From assembly GCA_045577925.1 (NCBI GenBank), contig JAZNJH010000001.1, forward strand, positions 1-46,290: DNA of 46,290 nt, in the 5' to 3' direction. Below, piece after piece: positions 33,967 through 42,724 of this stretch. A model generated the notes under the pieces. The model was not told the origin of the DNA, made no database searches, and saw only the letters and a program-made list of their open reading frames with translations. Both the position numbers and the translations under genes were made by a program. Source of the stretch: UBA4717 sp045577925 (GTDB lineage Bacteria > Bacillota > Clostridia > Oscillospirales > CAG-272). Within the stretch, counting starts at the first letter, position 1. The number at the start of each line of letters is the position of its first letter.

Positions 33967-33998
33967 TATTCATAGTATTTGAAAGGATAATTCAGATA

Positions 33999-34706
33999 AT
34001 GAACAACGATCAGAAATTCGTAAATCCCGGAAAAAATCAGAGCGTGGTAATTGATGGCATCACTTACAGACGACTCTGTATAAAAACACACGTTATTACA
34101 AACGAAGATAATATCATTGAAGTTTGCGAAAAATACGCAAAGCCTCTTGCAAAAGCAGGTGATACACTTGTTATAAGCGAAAAGGCGGTTGCATGCACTC
34201 AGGGGCGCGCGATTCCGCTTGCTGATATAAAGCCGAGAAAGCTTGCGCACTTTTTGTCAAAGTACGTTAAGAAAACTCCCGCCGGTATAGGCCTCGGTAT
34301 GCCTGAAACTATGGAAATGGCTTTAAGGGAGTGCGGCACACTGCGTATTCTTTTTGCGGCGGCTGTGTCTGTTGTTGGAAAGCTTCTTGGAAAAAACGGT
34401 TGGTTTTATACTGTTGCCGGTGACCGTGCGCGCAGTATAGACGGTCCTTGCCACTATACGCTTCCGCCTTATAATAAATACGTTGTTCTCGGTCCTCAGA
34501 ATCCTGCTAAGACAGCAAGCGAAATATCAGCAAAGCTTGGTATTGGCGTTGCTATAATAGATGCAAACGACTTAGGGTGTGTAATACTTGGTTCATCAAA
34601 GAGTGCGCCGGACAATGATACATTATGTAAAATACTCAAGGACAACCCCCTCGGTCAGACAAACGAGCAGACTCCGATGGGAATAATTCGCGTAGACAAA
34701 GAATAA
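33999..34706 (+). CDS. CofE-like (coenzyme F420-0:glutamate ligase family) protein
   Basis: 235 residues from ATG 33999. Family blocks: GDTLVISEKAVACTQGR, GDRARSIDGP, YVVLGPQNPA, IDANDLGCVILGSS and DNPLGQTNEQTP, where acidic and Gln positions form the metal/nucleotide site in CofE. CofE adds gamma-glutamates to F420 in methanogens and actinobacteria. No F420 gene is near and Clostridia are not known as F420 makers, so the real substrate is probably different (inference). It is followed 29 bases later by an unknown gene on the same mRNA. Confidence 0.8.
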   Translation: MNNDQKFVNPGKNQSVVIDGITYRRLCIKTHVITNEDNIIEVCEKYAKPLAKAGDTLVISEKAVACTQGRAIPLADIKPRKLAHFLSKYVKKTPAGIGLGMPETMEMALRECGTLRILFAAAVSVVGKLLGKNGWFYTVAGDRARSIDGPCHYTLPPYNKYVVLGPQNPAKTASEISAKLGIGVAIIDANDLGCVILGSSKSAPDNDTLCKILKDNPLGQTNEQTPMGIIRVDKE

Positions 34707-34735
34707 TAAAAAGCTATATGATAAAGGAGAACTAA

Positions 34736-35956
34736 ATGAGTCTGTTGTTTTGCTATATTGCAGGCGGCAAGCTGTACAGTTATTGTGACGGAAACGTAAG
34801 CGAAATACGTTCAGGCGTGCTTGATTCATACATTACCAAGGTAAAGGAATCAGCAGCGCGCAACGAGTGGAAGCATAGCGGCAGCGGCGCCGCGTTCACA
34901 GGAGCATTTGTACCAAGGAGCGATGCCGAAAGCCGAGTAAAATCAATTTTTTCACGTATAACCTGTGCATCAAAGCACGGCACTGATACTGTGTACTCAC
35001 TCACTATAGACAATACCACCGGTATCTATAAAAAAAGCGACGGAAATGACACCGAAGGCGTTGTTATCAGTAGCGGAAACACCACATATCATGATTTTGA
35101 CATAAAAGATGGTCGCATGGTCGTTACAGCGGCATTTGCGGGTGAAAGTCATATCGGTGTTATCGATATCGGCAACTCCGACTGCAAGATTTTTACCGAG
35201 GGTGCATCCTGGGACAGCCAACCTGTGTGGTCAGCAATCAACCGCAACAGAATATATTTCTGCTGTGCAGGTTTGCCAATAGACAACCGCGCTGAAAAGC
35301 CTCCACAGCAAAATCACATGGATTACAATCATATGATGATGCAAATGTTCACGGAGCCTCCAAGCACCTCTCAACGCGGGCCATCATCAATATGCCTTCT
35401 TGATATATCCGAAGGAAGCTTGGATGAGATTCTCTCTGACAACAGGTTCGACTATACTCGTCCGCAAAGCCTTGCTGACGGTTCGCTATATTACATAAAA
35501 AAGCCATATTCAGACACAACATCAACATCAAATCCTCTTGGATGTCTCGGTGAGATTTTAATGGTACCCATAAAACTGTTAGGTGCGCTGTTTGGATTTT
35601 TCAATGTATTTTCGGCAAAGTATTCAGGTAAAACACTTTCAAAATCCTTTGGAACAAAAAATCGCGATGAAGATAAAATGTTCATTGAAGGAAACCTTAT
35701 CAATGCCGAAGCGGAACTTAGAGCCAACCGCAACCGCGGAGAAAAAAATCCGGGTATCATTCCGCATACATGGGAACTTCGCCGCCTTGATGCAAACGGT
35801 AATGATACATTAATACGCAGAGGTGTAGTCGCCTACCGTGTAGATGAAGCAAGCGGTAACATCATATTCTCAAACGGCTCATCAATACTTATGCTTGATA
35901 AAAACGGTAAAGAAGAAAAACTCACCTCTGCAGCACAAGTAACATTTATCAGATAA
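34736..35956 (+). CDS. Unknown protein, beta-propeller-like, with an internal hydrophobic segment
   Basis: 406 residues; I do not recognise the family. Repeated strand-turn-strand units such as YHDFDIKDGRMVVTAAF, SHIGVIDIGNSDCKIF, DSQPVWSAINRNRIYFCC and DEASGNIIFSNGSSILMLD suggest a WD40/TolB-like propeller. In the middle (about 262-287) a hydrophobic run LGEILMVPIKLLGALFGFF could be a membrane hairpin. There is no signal peptide. The start has AAAGGAGA. It shares an mRNA with the CofE-like gene and a terminator follows. Confidence 0.7.
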   Translation: MSLLFCYIAGGKLYSYCDGNVSEIRSGVLDSYITKVKESAARNEWKHSGSGAAFTGAFVPRSDAESRVKSIFSRITCASKHGTDTVYSLTIDNTTGIYKKSDGNDTEGVVISSGNTTYHDFDIKDGRMVVTAAFAGESHIGVIDIGNSDCKIFTEGASWDSQPVWSAINRNRIYFCCAGLPIDNRAEKPPQQNHMDYNHMMMQMFTEPPSTSQRGPSSICLLDISEGSLDEILSDNRFDYTRPQSLADGSLYYIKKPYSDTTSTSNPLGCLGEILMVPIKLLGALFGFFNVFSAKYSGKTLSKSFGTKNRDEDKMFIEGNLINAEAELRANRNRGEKNPGIIPHTWELRRLDANGNDTLIRRGVVAYRVDEASGNIIFSNGSSILMLDKNGKEEKLTSAAQVTFIR

Positions 35957-35997
35957 CAATATACAAATACTATATACTACAAATTTTTATAGTGCAC

Positions 35998-36029
35998 AAA
36001 AAGCTGAACGGAAACCCGTTCAGCTTTTT
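35998..36029 (+). terminator. Intrinsic terminator after the propeller-like gene
   Basis: Stem AAGCTGAACGG (36001-36011) with CCGTTCAGCTT (36016-36026), 4-base loop, flanked by A and T runs (could also act on the minus strand). Confidence 0.92.
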
Positions 36030-36031
36030 CT

Positions 36032-36154
36032 AGCCTTCTCCAGCGGAGAAGGTGTCGAGCAGTGCGAGACGGATGAGGAGATCATCGTTCGTATATCAAA
36101 ATTGCTCTCCTCATCCACCACTACTGTGGTCCCCCTTCTCCGCTGGAGAAGGCT
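36032..36154. repeat. Palindromic repeat element, copy C
   Basis: 123 bases with perfect 21-bp terminal inverted repeats (36032-36052 and 36134-36154), each itself a hairpin CCTTCTCC-AGC-GGAGAAGG. GGATGAGGAGA is answered internally by TCTCCTCATCC; a small CCACTACTGTGG hairpin precedes the right end. This is the best-preserved copy. The following 170 bases (36155-36324) hold no gene, only a 9-bp inverted repeat AAACTGTAT (36218-36226) / ATACAGTTT (36243-36251). Confidence 0.85.
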
Positions 36155-36324
36155 GTTTTTTCGCGCACCGTAAGACTTATTTATAAAAACACTGATATAA
36201 ACATCATAACAAAATTTAAACTGTATAAGCTAACAAAAGCCCATACAGTTTATTAACTTATTATATAGTTTCCGCTATAATTTAAGTGTAAAAAGTTATC
36301 CCTCTTTGTTGCGACACAATATAT

Positions 36325-36354
36325 AAAAAAGCCACCGCTTGTCGCGGCGGCTTT
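36325..36354 (-). terminator. Intrinsic terminator of the mscS gene
   Basis: On the minus strand GCCGCCGC (36344-36351) pairs with GCGGTGGC (36331-36338) through one G-U pair, then TTTTTT. It lies just after the mscS stop. Confidence 0.8.
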
Positions 36355-36366
36355 CTTTACGCCTGT

Positions 36367-37179
36367 TTATTTGTTTATTACATGTACGTCCATCTGAGGG
36401 AAAGGTATTTCAATACCGTTCTTGTCAAAGGCTTCTTTAACACTCTCCATAAGCGCAAAGTAGACATTCCAATAGTCTGCGCTGTTTACCCATGCACGGC
36501 ATACGTAGTCAACAGAGCTTGTGTTGTGTGCCGTAATTCCCACAAAGGGTGCAGGCTCGTGAAGAACCGCACTCTGCTCGTTTACACAAGCAAGTATGAC
36601 AGACTTGACCTTTTCACTATCCATTCCGTATGACGCGGAAAACGTTATATCCACACGTCTCAGATCCTTCGTGGAATAGTTTGTTATAACACCGTTTGAT
36701 ACCGCACCGTTAGGACAGGTTATCGTCTTGTTGTCGGGTGTTGCTATAACAGTATAGAAAAGGTTTATATCCTCAACCGTACCAGATACACCGCTGCACT
36801 CAACAAAGTCACCTATCTTATAAGGTCTGAAGAAAAGTATCATTATACTTCCGGCAATATTCGAAAGCGAGCCCTGAAGAGCAAGACCGATAGCTACACC
36901 CGCTGATGCGAGTATCGTCAAAAACGACGTTGCAGGAATGCCGAGAGTCGTTGCGGCACAGATCACCACAACTATGTAAAGTAAAATTCTAATTGCACTC
37001 AAAAGAAAATGCTTTACACTTTTATCGATCTTCTTAAATCCGCGGCTCTTTTCAAGCTTCTTTACAAGCCAGCCAGAAAGCTTGATTCCGATAATAAGTA
37101 TCAGCAGAGCCGATACAAGCTTTATTGCAAACGATGTTGCCGTTGTGCCAAGTGTTGCAAGAATAGCCTCAATAGTCAT
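36367..37179 (-). CDS. mscS: Small-conductance mechanosensitive channel (MscS)
   Basis: 270 residues. Three N-terminal transmembrane helices; the third is the pore helix (ASAGVAIGLALQGSLSNIAGSI), followed by the beta domain PYKIGDFVECSGVSGTVEDINLFYTVI and an alpha-beta C-terminal domain ending FPQMDVHVINK. It opens under membrane tension to release solutes. Length equals classic MscS. A single gene with its own terminator, 34 bases after glmS; it could be read through from it. Confidence 0.92.
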   Translation of the reverse strand: MTIEAILATLGTTATSFAIKLVSALLILIIGIKLSGWLVKKLEKSRGFKKIDKSVKHFLLSAIRILLYIVVVICAATTLGIPATSFLTILASAGVAIGLALQGSLSNIAGSIMILFFRPYKIGDFVECSGVSGTVEDINLFYTVIATPDNKTITCPNGAVSNGVITNYSTKDLRRVDITFSASYGMDSEKVKSVILACVNEQSAVLHEPAPFVGITAHNTSSVDYVCRAWVNSADYWNVYFALMESVKEAFDKNGIEIPFPQMDVHVINK

Positions 37180-37213
37180 TTTTGAAATTCCTTTCTATGA
37201 TTAAAAAATTAAC

Positions 37214-39034
37214 TCACTCAACTGTAACCGATTTTGCGAGATTGCGCGGTTTGTCAACGTCGCATCCGCGCTCTGTGCTCGTAAAGTATGCGATAAGCTG
37301 AAGCACCGTAGCTGCAGGCAGAAAGGCAAGTCGGTCGCTTACAGGCACAAGCTTTATAACGTGATCTGCGCTTTTAAATTCGCTCTGAGCGTTCGTTATA
37401 AGCGTCACCTCAGCGCCGCGCGATTTAACCTCGCGTATATTACTTTCCATTTTACTATAAAGCTTTGGTTCTGTTGCAAGAGCAATTACGGGCACACCTT
37501 CTGTTACAAGCGAAATGGTACCGTGCTTTAGTTCCCCTGCCGCGTATGCCTCGCTGTGTATGTAGGATATCTCCTTCAATTTCAACGAGCCCTCGCACGA
37601 GAGATAATAGTCTATACCGCGACCTATGAAGAAGAGATCCTCGCATTTGGCAAAATTACTTGCAAGCGCTTTTATCTCGCCTGCCCTCTCAAGCAGATCT
37701 TCTAGCGTACGCGGAGCATCCACATAAAGCTCATGCGTAAACGCACGCGCTTCATTTTCATCCATATGCGCGCGCAAAAGCGCTGCTTTTATGGCAAGAA
37801 GGGTAAGAAGCGAGGTCTGTACGCTGTAAGCCTTTGTGCTTGCAACGGCGATTTCGGGTCCTGCATACGTGTACAAAACGCTGTCCGCTTCATTTGCAAT
37901 AGTCGAGCCGATAACGTTAACGATACCGAGAGTTGAAGCTCCCTTTTCTTTTGCAAGTCTGAGCGCCGCAAGAGAGTCTGCCGTTTCTCCCGATTGGGAT
38001 ACGATAATAACAAGGTCGTTTTCTTCAATTATAGGATCATTATATCTGAATTCAGATGCAATTTCAACATTTACAGGAAGTCCCGCGTATTTTTCAAACA
38101 TCGATTTTCCGATAAGGCCGGCGTGCATTGCCGTACCACAGGCGACTATGTGAAGCCTTGAAATGCGCTTCATGGCTTCTTCATCAAGCCTGTCAGCAGA
38201 AAAATCGGGAAGCATATCCTTGATTCGAGGTCTTAGCGTTCTGATAATTGCTTCCGGCTCCTCATGTATCTCCTTGAGCATAAAGTGGTCATATCCGCCT
38301 TTTTCGGCGGCAACGTGATCCCACTTTGCCGTCTGCTTTTCGCGTTCTACTTTAGCAGCTTTGTTATAAATGTTTATACAGTCTGCCCTCACACATGCTA
38401 TATCTCCGTCCTCAAGAGAGTAATAATCGCGCGTTTTATAAAGAAGCGCGGTTATATCGGATGCAATATAATTTGCATCATCTCCAATACCTATGATAAG
38501 AGGAGAATCCTTGCGTGCGGCATATATAGTACCCGGATCGTCGGCAAAGACGATACCGAGTGCATACGAGCCCTCAAGCCTTTTTACCGCTTCACAGACA
38601 GCATCAAAATGCCCTCTTCTTTTCACATAGTAATAATCAAGAAGCTTTGCAGCAACCTCTGTGTCTGTGTCGGAAATAAAAGTATATCCGAGCTCTGTGA
38701 GTTCTTTTTTCAGACAGGCGTAATTTTCAATGATTCCGTTATGTACTATCTGAAGATTGGCGCTTCCGTGGGGATGCGAGTTGATATCCGACACCTCACC
38801 GTGCGTTGCCCAGCGTGTGTGACCTATACCGCAGTATGAGTCACCCATGCCCTGCACTCTTTTTTCAAGCTCTGCCACTCTGCCCGCACACTTGACTGTA
38901 TTTAGCCTCTGCATACGGTCAAACATGGCAATGCCAACAGAATCGTATCCGCGGTATTCAAGAGAAGAAAGCCCCTTCAAAAGAACGTCAAGAGCATTCG
39001 CCTCTTTACCCACGTAGCCTATGATTCCACACAT
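37214..39034 (-). CDS. glmS: Glutamine--fructose-6-phosphate aminotransferase
   Basis: 606 residues. The start is fixed at ATG 39034 because the protein must begin MCGIIGYVG: after Met removal the catalytic cysteine is N-terminal. Glutaminase domain (1-240) includes the GIGHTRWATHG block; two SIS isomerase domains follow (VACGTAMHAG, IVSQSGETADSLAAL). The C-terminus is PRNLAKSVTVE, the usual ending. It makes glucosamine-6-phosphate, the entry to peptidoglycan precursors. A ribozyme of the glmS class precedes it. No clear Shine-Dalgarno lies before the ATG. Confidence 0.96.
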   Translation of the reverse strand: MCGIIGYVGKEANALDVLLKGLSSLEYRGYDSVGIAMFDRMQRLNTVKCAGRVAELEKRVQGMGDSYCGIGHTRWATHGEVSDINSHPHGSANLQIVHNGIIENYACLKKELTELGYTFISDTDTEVAAKLLDYYYVKRRGHFDAVCEAVKRLEGSYALGIVFADDPGTIYAARKDSPLIIGIGDDANYIASDITALLYKTRDYYSLEDGDIACVRADCINIYNKAAKVEREKQTAKWDHVAAEKGGYDHFMLKEIHEEPEAIIRTLRPRIKDMLPDFSADRLDEEAMKRISRLHIVACGTAMHAGLIGKSMFEKYAGLPVNVEIASEFRYNDPIIEENDLVIIVSQSGETADSLAALRLAKEKGASTLGIVNVIGSTIANEADSVLYTYAGPEIAVASTKAYSVQTSLLTLLAIKAALLRAHMDENEARAFTHELYVDAPRTLEDLLERAGEIKALASNFAKCEDLFFIGRGIDYYLSCEGSLKLKEISYIHSEAYAAGELKHGTISLVTEGVPVIALATEPKLYSKMESNIREVKSRGAEVTLITNAQSEFKSADHVIKLVPVSDRLAFLPAATVLQLIAYFTSTERGCDVDKPRNLAKSVTVE

Positions 39035-39109
39035 ATTATAATACCATAACGGGCCATTCGCCCACTGTTTTTCGGGGCGGTCTGACCCGTCCCTTTGCTT
39101 TGAAATTTT

Positions 39110-39278
39110 CCGCCGTAATTTCTGTTGCCCGGTTACCCGGGTTTTTGTTATACGGCTAACGAGCCGCGTGCGGCTTATATTATACGACACGCGCCCCGGA
39201 GAGCAATCCGCCGAAATTTCGATTAAGCTCTCTCCTCGTCAACCGCAATCACTCTGAGGTACATGCGGTCTGGCGCTT
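39110..39278 (-). promoter_or_regulatory. glmS ribozyme/riboswitch
   Basis: Reading the minus strand, the core contains AAGCGCCAGACCGC, then GCGGTTGACGAGGAGAGAGC and ATCGAAATTTCGGCGGAT, which are the hallmark segments of glmS ribozymes. P2 is ACCGC/GCGGT, P4 is GCCGTA/TACGGC around a CCCGGG/CCGGG hairpin. Cleavage is expected between A39277 and G39276, with glucosamine-6-phosphate as cofactor, after which the cut glmS mRNA is degraded (established for the class). The cleavage site is only 10 bases after the glmM stop codon, so it would also separate glmM and glmS messages. Confidence 0.93.
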
Positions 39279-39286
39279 ATTTACTT

Positions 39287-40642
39287 TTAATACGTTGAAA
39301 GCTTTTGTTTTATTGCCTCTGCCGTTGTGTTTGCAACGCGCTCTGCAAGAGCTGCATCTTCGCCCTCTGTCATAACTCTTATAAGCGGTTCTGTGCCCGA
39401 AGGACGTACCACAAGCCTTCCGCTATCCGCAAGCTCTTCTTCTGCATGTCTGAGCAATGCTTTGATTTCGTGGTCTGTATAAAAAGCAAGCTTGCCCTCG
39501 TCCGTTGTTCTGATATTGACCATATACTGAGGGTATCTTGTCATTACGCTTGCAAGCTCTGAAAGCTTAACGCCGCTTCTCTTAAGATGAGTAAGAAGCT
39601 GTATGGCAGTAAGCTGACCGTCGCCCGTTGTTGCATGGTCTCTAAAAATAACGTGACCCGACTGCTCTCCGCCGAGAACATATCCCTCTAGCTGCATCTC
39701 TTCAAGAACGTATCTGTCGCCAACCTTTGTGGGTATGAAATTGATACCGTTCTTTTCGCAGAATTTTGTAAAGCCGAAGTTTGTCATTATCGTGCCGACA
39801 ACCGTGTTTCTTCTGAGTTTGCCTCTCTCCTTCAAATCAAGTGCGCATATCGCGAGAATAAAGTCGCCGTCAATAATCTCTCCCTTGTCGTCAATGCAAA
39901 GACATCTGTCTGCATCTCCGTCAAACGCGACTCCGCAAGCGAGCTTGTTTTCAAGCACATATTCGCGCAGCTTTTCAAGATGAGTTGAGCCGCAGCCGTC
40001 ATTGATATTGATGCCATCAGGCTGGTCATAAAGAACGTGCACACGTGCGCCCAGGCCCTCAAAAAGCTTTTTTGCCGAAACGCTTGATGAACCGTTTGCA
40101 CAGTCGATTGCTATTTCCATGCCGTCAAGCGAGCATATTGCGGCACTCGTTATGTGCTCTATGTAGTCGTCAACAGCATTTTTTGCAAATGTAACACGTC
40201 CGATGTTCTTTGAGTCTGCAAGAGACACCTCGGGTGTTGAGTCAAGCACAATAGATTCTATCCTCTCCTCTATCTCGTCTGCAAGCTTGAATCCGTCTTC
40301 GTTAAAAATTTTGATTCCGTTAAATTCATACGGGTTGTGCGATGCGGATATCATTATACCGGCAGTTGCTTTGTATTTGCCGACGAGATATGCAACAGCA
40401 GGAGTTGGCACAACACCAAGCCATACTACGTCTGCTCCAACCGAGCAAAGCCCGGCAGAAAGCGCGTTTGCAAGCATATCAGATGAAAGTCTTGTGTCCA
40501 TACCGATAAGTATTTTCGGCACGCTTCTTCTCTTTGACGAAAGAACGTACGCCGCAGCGCGTCCTATCTGCATAGCACGCTCAACAGTGAGCGCTTCGTT
40601 TGCAATACCTCTTACACCGTCTGTTCCAAAAAGTCTTCCCAT
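39287..40642 (-). CDS. glmM: Phosphoglucosamine mutase
   Basis: 451 residues. Begins GRLFGTDGVRGIAN; active-site phosphoserine Ser101 in ISASHNP; metal loop DGDADR; sugar-binding GGEQSGH; phosphate-binding RPSGTEPLIRVM. It converts glucosamine-6-phosphate, the GlmS product, to glucosamine-1-phosphate. It lies upstream of glmS on the same strand with no terminator between, so glmS is probably made from a glmM-glmS transcript. 21 bases after the preceding LbH gene. Confidence 0.96.
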   Translation of the reverse strand: MGRLFGTDGVRGIANEALTVERAMQIGRAAAYVLSSKRRSVPKILIGMDTRLSSDMLANALSAGLCSVGADVVWLGVVPTPAVAYLVGKYKATAGIMISASHNPYEFNGIKIFNEDGFKLADEIEERIESIVLDSTPEVSLADSKNIGRVTFAKNAVDDYIEHITSAAICSLDGMEIAIDCANGSSSVSAKKLFEGLGARVHVLYDQPDGININDGCGSTHLEKLREYVLENKLACGVAFDGDADRCLCIDDKGEIIDGDFILAICALDLKERGKLRRNTVVGTIMTNFGFTKFCEKNGINFIPTKVGDRYVLEEMQLEGYVLGGEQSGHVIFRDHATTGDGQLTAIQLLTHLKRSGVKLSELASVMTRYPQYMVNIRTTDEGKLAFYTDHEIKALLRHAEEELADSGRLVVRPSGTEPLIRVMTEGEDAALAERVANTTAEAIKQKLSTY

Positions 40643-40663
40643 TTCTGTTTTTCCTTTCTTGGT

Positions 40664-41332
40664 TTAAGTTTTTGGGGTAATTCTGCGCTCTCCCTTGAAT
40701 ATCGAGTTTTCAGGGACAACACCGCGTACAAGCGATAGCGGATACACGTTCGAATTTCGCCCGACAACACTTCCCGGGCAAAGCACGCTGTTGCATCCGA
40801 TTTCAACAAAGTCGCCAAGCATAGCTCCAAGCTTTTTGCGGCCTGTTTCGATACACTCTTTGTCTGTTTTTACACACACCGGAGTTTTGTCGCTTTTTAC
40901 GTTAGACGTGACGCTTCCGGCGCCCATATGGGCCTTGTAGCCGAGAATGGAATCGCCAACGTAGTTAAAATGCGGAACCTGTACGCCGTCAAAGAGAACC
41001 GAGTTTTTAATCTCGCACGAGTTGCCGACAACCGCACCCTTGCCGATTATTGCTTTGCCGCGTATATATGCACAATGCCGCACTTCGGCGCCCGAGTCAA
41101 TTATACACGGCCCAATAATACAAGCGCTGTCTGCAACAGTTGCATCCTTGGCTATCCATACGTTTTCGCCGACATTATCAAATTTACAAGGGTCAAGAGT
41201 TTTTCCGAGTTTTATAATAAAATTTTCTATACTGTCAAGAATGTCCCAGGGATAAACAGAATTCTCTAAAAGCTCTGTTGCAAGAGTCTTTGACAAATCA
41301 AAAAGCTCATTGGTCTTTATTACCTTATTCAT
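40664..41332 (-). CDS. Left-handed beta-helix protein resembling the GlmU C-terminal domain
   Basis: 222 residues from ATG 41332, chosen because GGAGG is 7 bases upstream (the ATG at 41338 is too close). After a helical N-terminus come hexapeptide repeats (VWIAKDATVADSACIIGPCIIDSGAEV, then IIGKGAVVGNSCEIKNSVLF) and GDSILGYKAHMGAGS, closely like the acetyltransferase half of GlmU. The pyrophosphorylase half is missing. Together with glmM and glmS it suggests an amino-sugar acetylation or nucleotidylation step, but the reaction is unproven. First gene of the operon. Confidence 0.78.
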   Translation of the reverse strand: MNKVIKTNELFDLSKTLATELLENSVYPWDILDSIENFIIKLGKTLDPCKFDNVGENVWIAKDATVADSACIIGPCIIDSGAEVRHCAYIRGKAIIGKGAVVGNSCEIKNSVLFDGVQVPHFNYVGDSILGYKAHMGAGSVTSNVKSDKTPVCVKTDKECIETGRKKLGAMLGDFVEIGCNSVLCPGSVVGRNSNVYPLSLVRGVVPENSIFKGERRITPKT

Positions 41333-41382
41333 GTTCATACCTCCTTCCAGATAATATAGATATGCAAAAGCACATCTATATT

Positions 41383-41410
41383 ATTATATCACATTTATAA
41401 TATTTTGCAA
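41383..41410 (-). promoter_or_regulatory. Promoter of the amino-sugar operon
   Basis: On the minus strand TTGCAA (41405-41410), 16-bp spacer, TATAAT (41383-41388). An 11-bp inverted repeat ATAATATAGAT / ATCTATATTAT (41351-41361, 41374-41384) covers the expected transcription start and could be an operator or a 5' hairpin. Confidence 0.7.
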
Positions 41411-41482
41411 GAAAAAGTGAACAAAACAAAAGAATCGCTATAAAAATTTACATTTGGATAACACATTCTGGCAATGAAAAAT

Positions 41483-42262
41483 CTACATATTCTTCTCTCT
41501 GTATTCCTTTGGAGTTACTCCGGTTATGTTAACAAAAGCACGGTTGAATGAACGTATCGAGCCAAAGCCCACCTCCTCGGAAATATCCGCGATTTTTTTA
41601 TTCGTATCAATAAGAAGAGTGCGCGCTTTATCAACCCTTAACATATTTATGTATAAACTGAGGCTCATACCAAGCTTTTCGTTTATAAGGTGTGATATGT
41701 GGAATTTGCTTACGTGAATATTCTTGGAAATTACGTCAAGTGTAATATTCTCTGTAAAATTATGAGCGCAGTATTTTATAATACCATAAAAAGACGAGTT
41801 ATCGTTTTTGATTTTCTTTGTCAGTTCAAGCCTTGAGAGCGATTCTGCAATAGCCTGATTGAGAATACCTGCAATAATTGTCTTTTTGAATTCGCCCCTG
41901 CATTCAAGTGTTTTTTCCAAAAGCTTTGTTATATCAGACGCCGCATCTCCCTTTATTACGTTTGATGAGAGCATACTCGAATCAAACACTTCTTTTAACG
42001 CGTACAGAACGTCGGGATTTAGTATAAGTATGTAATATTTACCTCCAACAGAAGACATGTAGTAGTGTATCTGACCGGGAAAGCTGATGAAAACGTCACC
42101 TTTTTCAAGAGCGTATATTTTTTCGTCGGCATGCGCACTGCATCCTCCGTCAATCACGTATACGAGCTCAAGCTCCCTGTGAAAATGCGGCAGAGACGAG
42201 AGGTAGCTTGCAATAACAATTTTAATCGACTTTGATATTCGTTCAAACTTAATATTATTCAT
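41483..42262 (-). CDS. AraC-family transcriptional regulator
   Basis: 259 residues from ATG 42262 (GGAG about 9 bases upstream; longer in-frame starts run into the promoter). N-terminal cupin-type sensor domain (about 20-95: HFHRELELVYVIDG, ALEKGDVFISFPGQIHYY), then two helix-turn-helix units (about 160-259: LDVISKNIHVSKFHISHLINEK and IADISEEVGFGSIRSFNRAF) ending GVTPKEYR. It resembles regulators of sugar use. No transport or sugar gene is next to it, so its target is unknown. Confidence 0.88.
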   Translation of the reverse strand: MNNIKFERISKSIKIVIASYLSSLPHFHRELELVYVIDGGCSAHADEKIYALEKGDVFISFPGQIHYYMSSVGGKYYILILNPDVLYALKEVFDSSMLSSNVIKGDAASDITKLLEKTLECRGEFKKTIIAGILNQAIAESLSRLELTKKIKNDNSSFYGIIKYCAHNFTENITLDVISKNIHVSKFHISHLINEKLGMSLSLYINMLRVDKARTLLIDTNKKIADISEEVGFGSIRSFNRAFVNITGVTPKEYREKNM

Positions 42263-42295
42263 AACATTTCTCTCCCTCAGTTTATCTTTATCTGA

Positions 42296-42324
42296 ATTGT
42301 AACACTTAAATAGTTGAAAGTCAA
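42296..42324 (-). promoter_or_regulatory. Promoter of the AraC-family gene
   Basis: On the minus strand TTGACT (42319-42324), 17-bp spacer, TACAAT (42296-42301). Confidence 0.8.
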
Positions 42325-42640
42325 TAAAAAAGTGCAATATTTGTCCATCTATGCGCACTTATTGACTTGAATACAATCATAACCACAGAGTAGATACATA
42401 TAAGATGTACCAAATTTTTAAATACGTTATATTTTTCAAATTTTGAAGACGGTTTTCAACATGCCGTTCAATTTTTGAGTCTTCAAAAACGTAAAAACTG
42501 CGGTTTGTTCACACTTTGGACACACACGATATGTTAACGCATTGTAAACAATATCTCTGTTTTATGCCATTTTTGCCCCTTTTTACATGTTTTTTTCATG
42601 TTTTTATCCTATTCAGCCCGCTTTTTTATTATCTGACCGG

Positions 42641-42659
42641 TTTGTCGAGTTTCGTCGAA
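42641..42659 (+). promoter_or_regulatory. Two possible Spo0A boxes and a promoter
   Basis: TTTGTCGAG (42641) and TTCGTCGAA (42651) resemble the Spo0A box TTTGTCGAA and lie exactly 10 bp apart. A TACAAT at 42672-42677 is placed so that the second box covers the -35 region, as in Spo0A-activated promoters. They lie in a 580-base gap (42263-42842) otherwise AT-rich and without a gene. Confidence 0.4.
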
Positions 42660-42724
42660 TGATAGGGGGTTACAATGAGGGATTTTTCATGGTAAAATAT
42701 AAGTGTGCAAAAGAGAAAAATATG

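Noticed and set aside
33957..33998. Earlier ATG (33957) for the CofE-like gene
   Set aside because: It lies upstream of the expected transcription start of the TTGACA-17-TACAAT promoter.
39035..39190. N-terminal extension of GlmS (52 extra codons in frame)
   Set aside because: GlmS must start MCGIIG for its N-terminal catalytic Cys. The extension is the 3' part of the glmS ribozyme and its linker.
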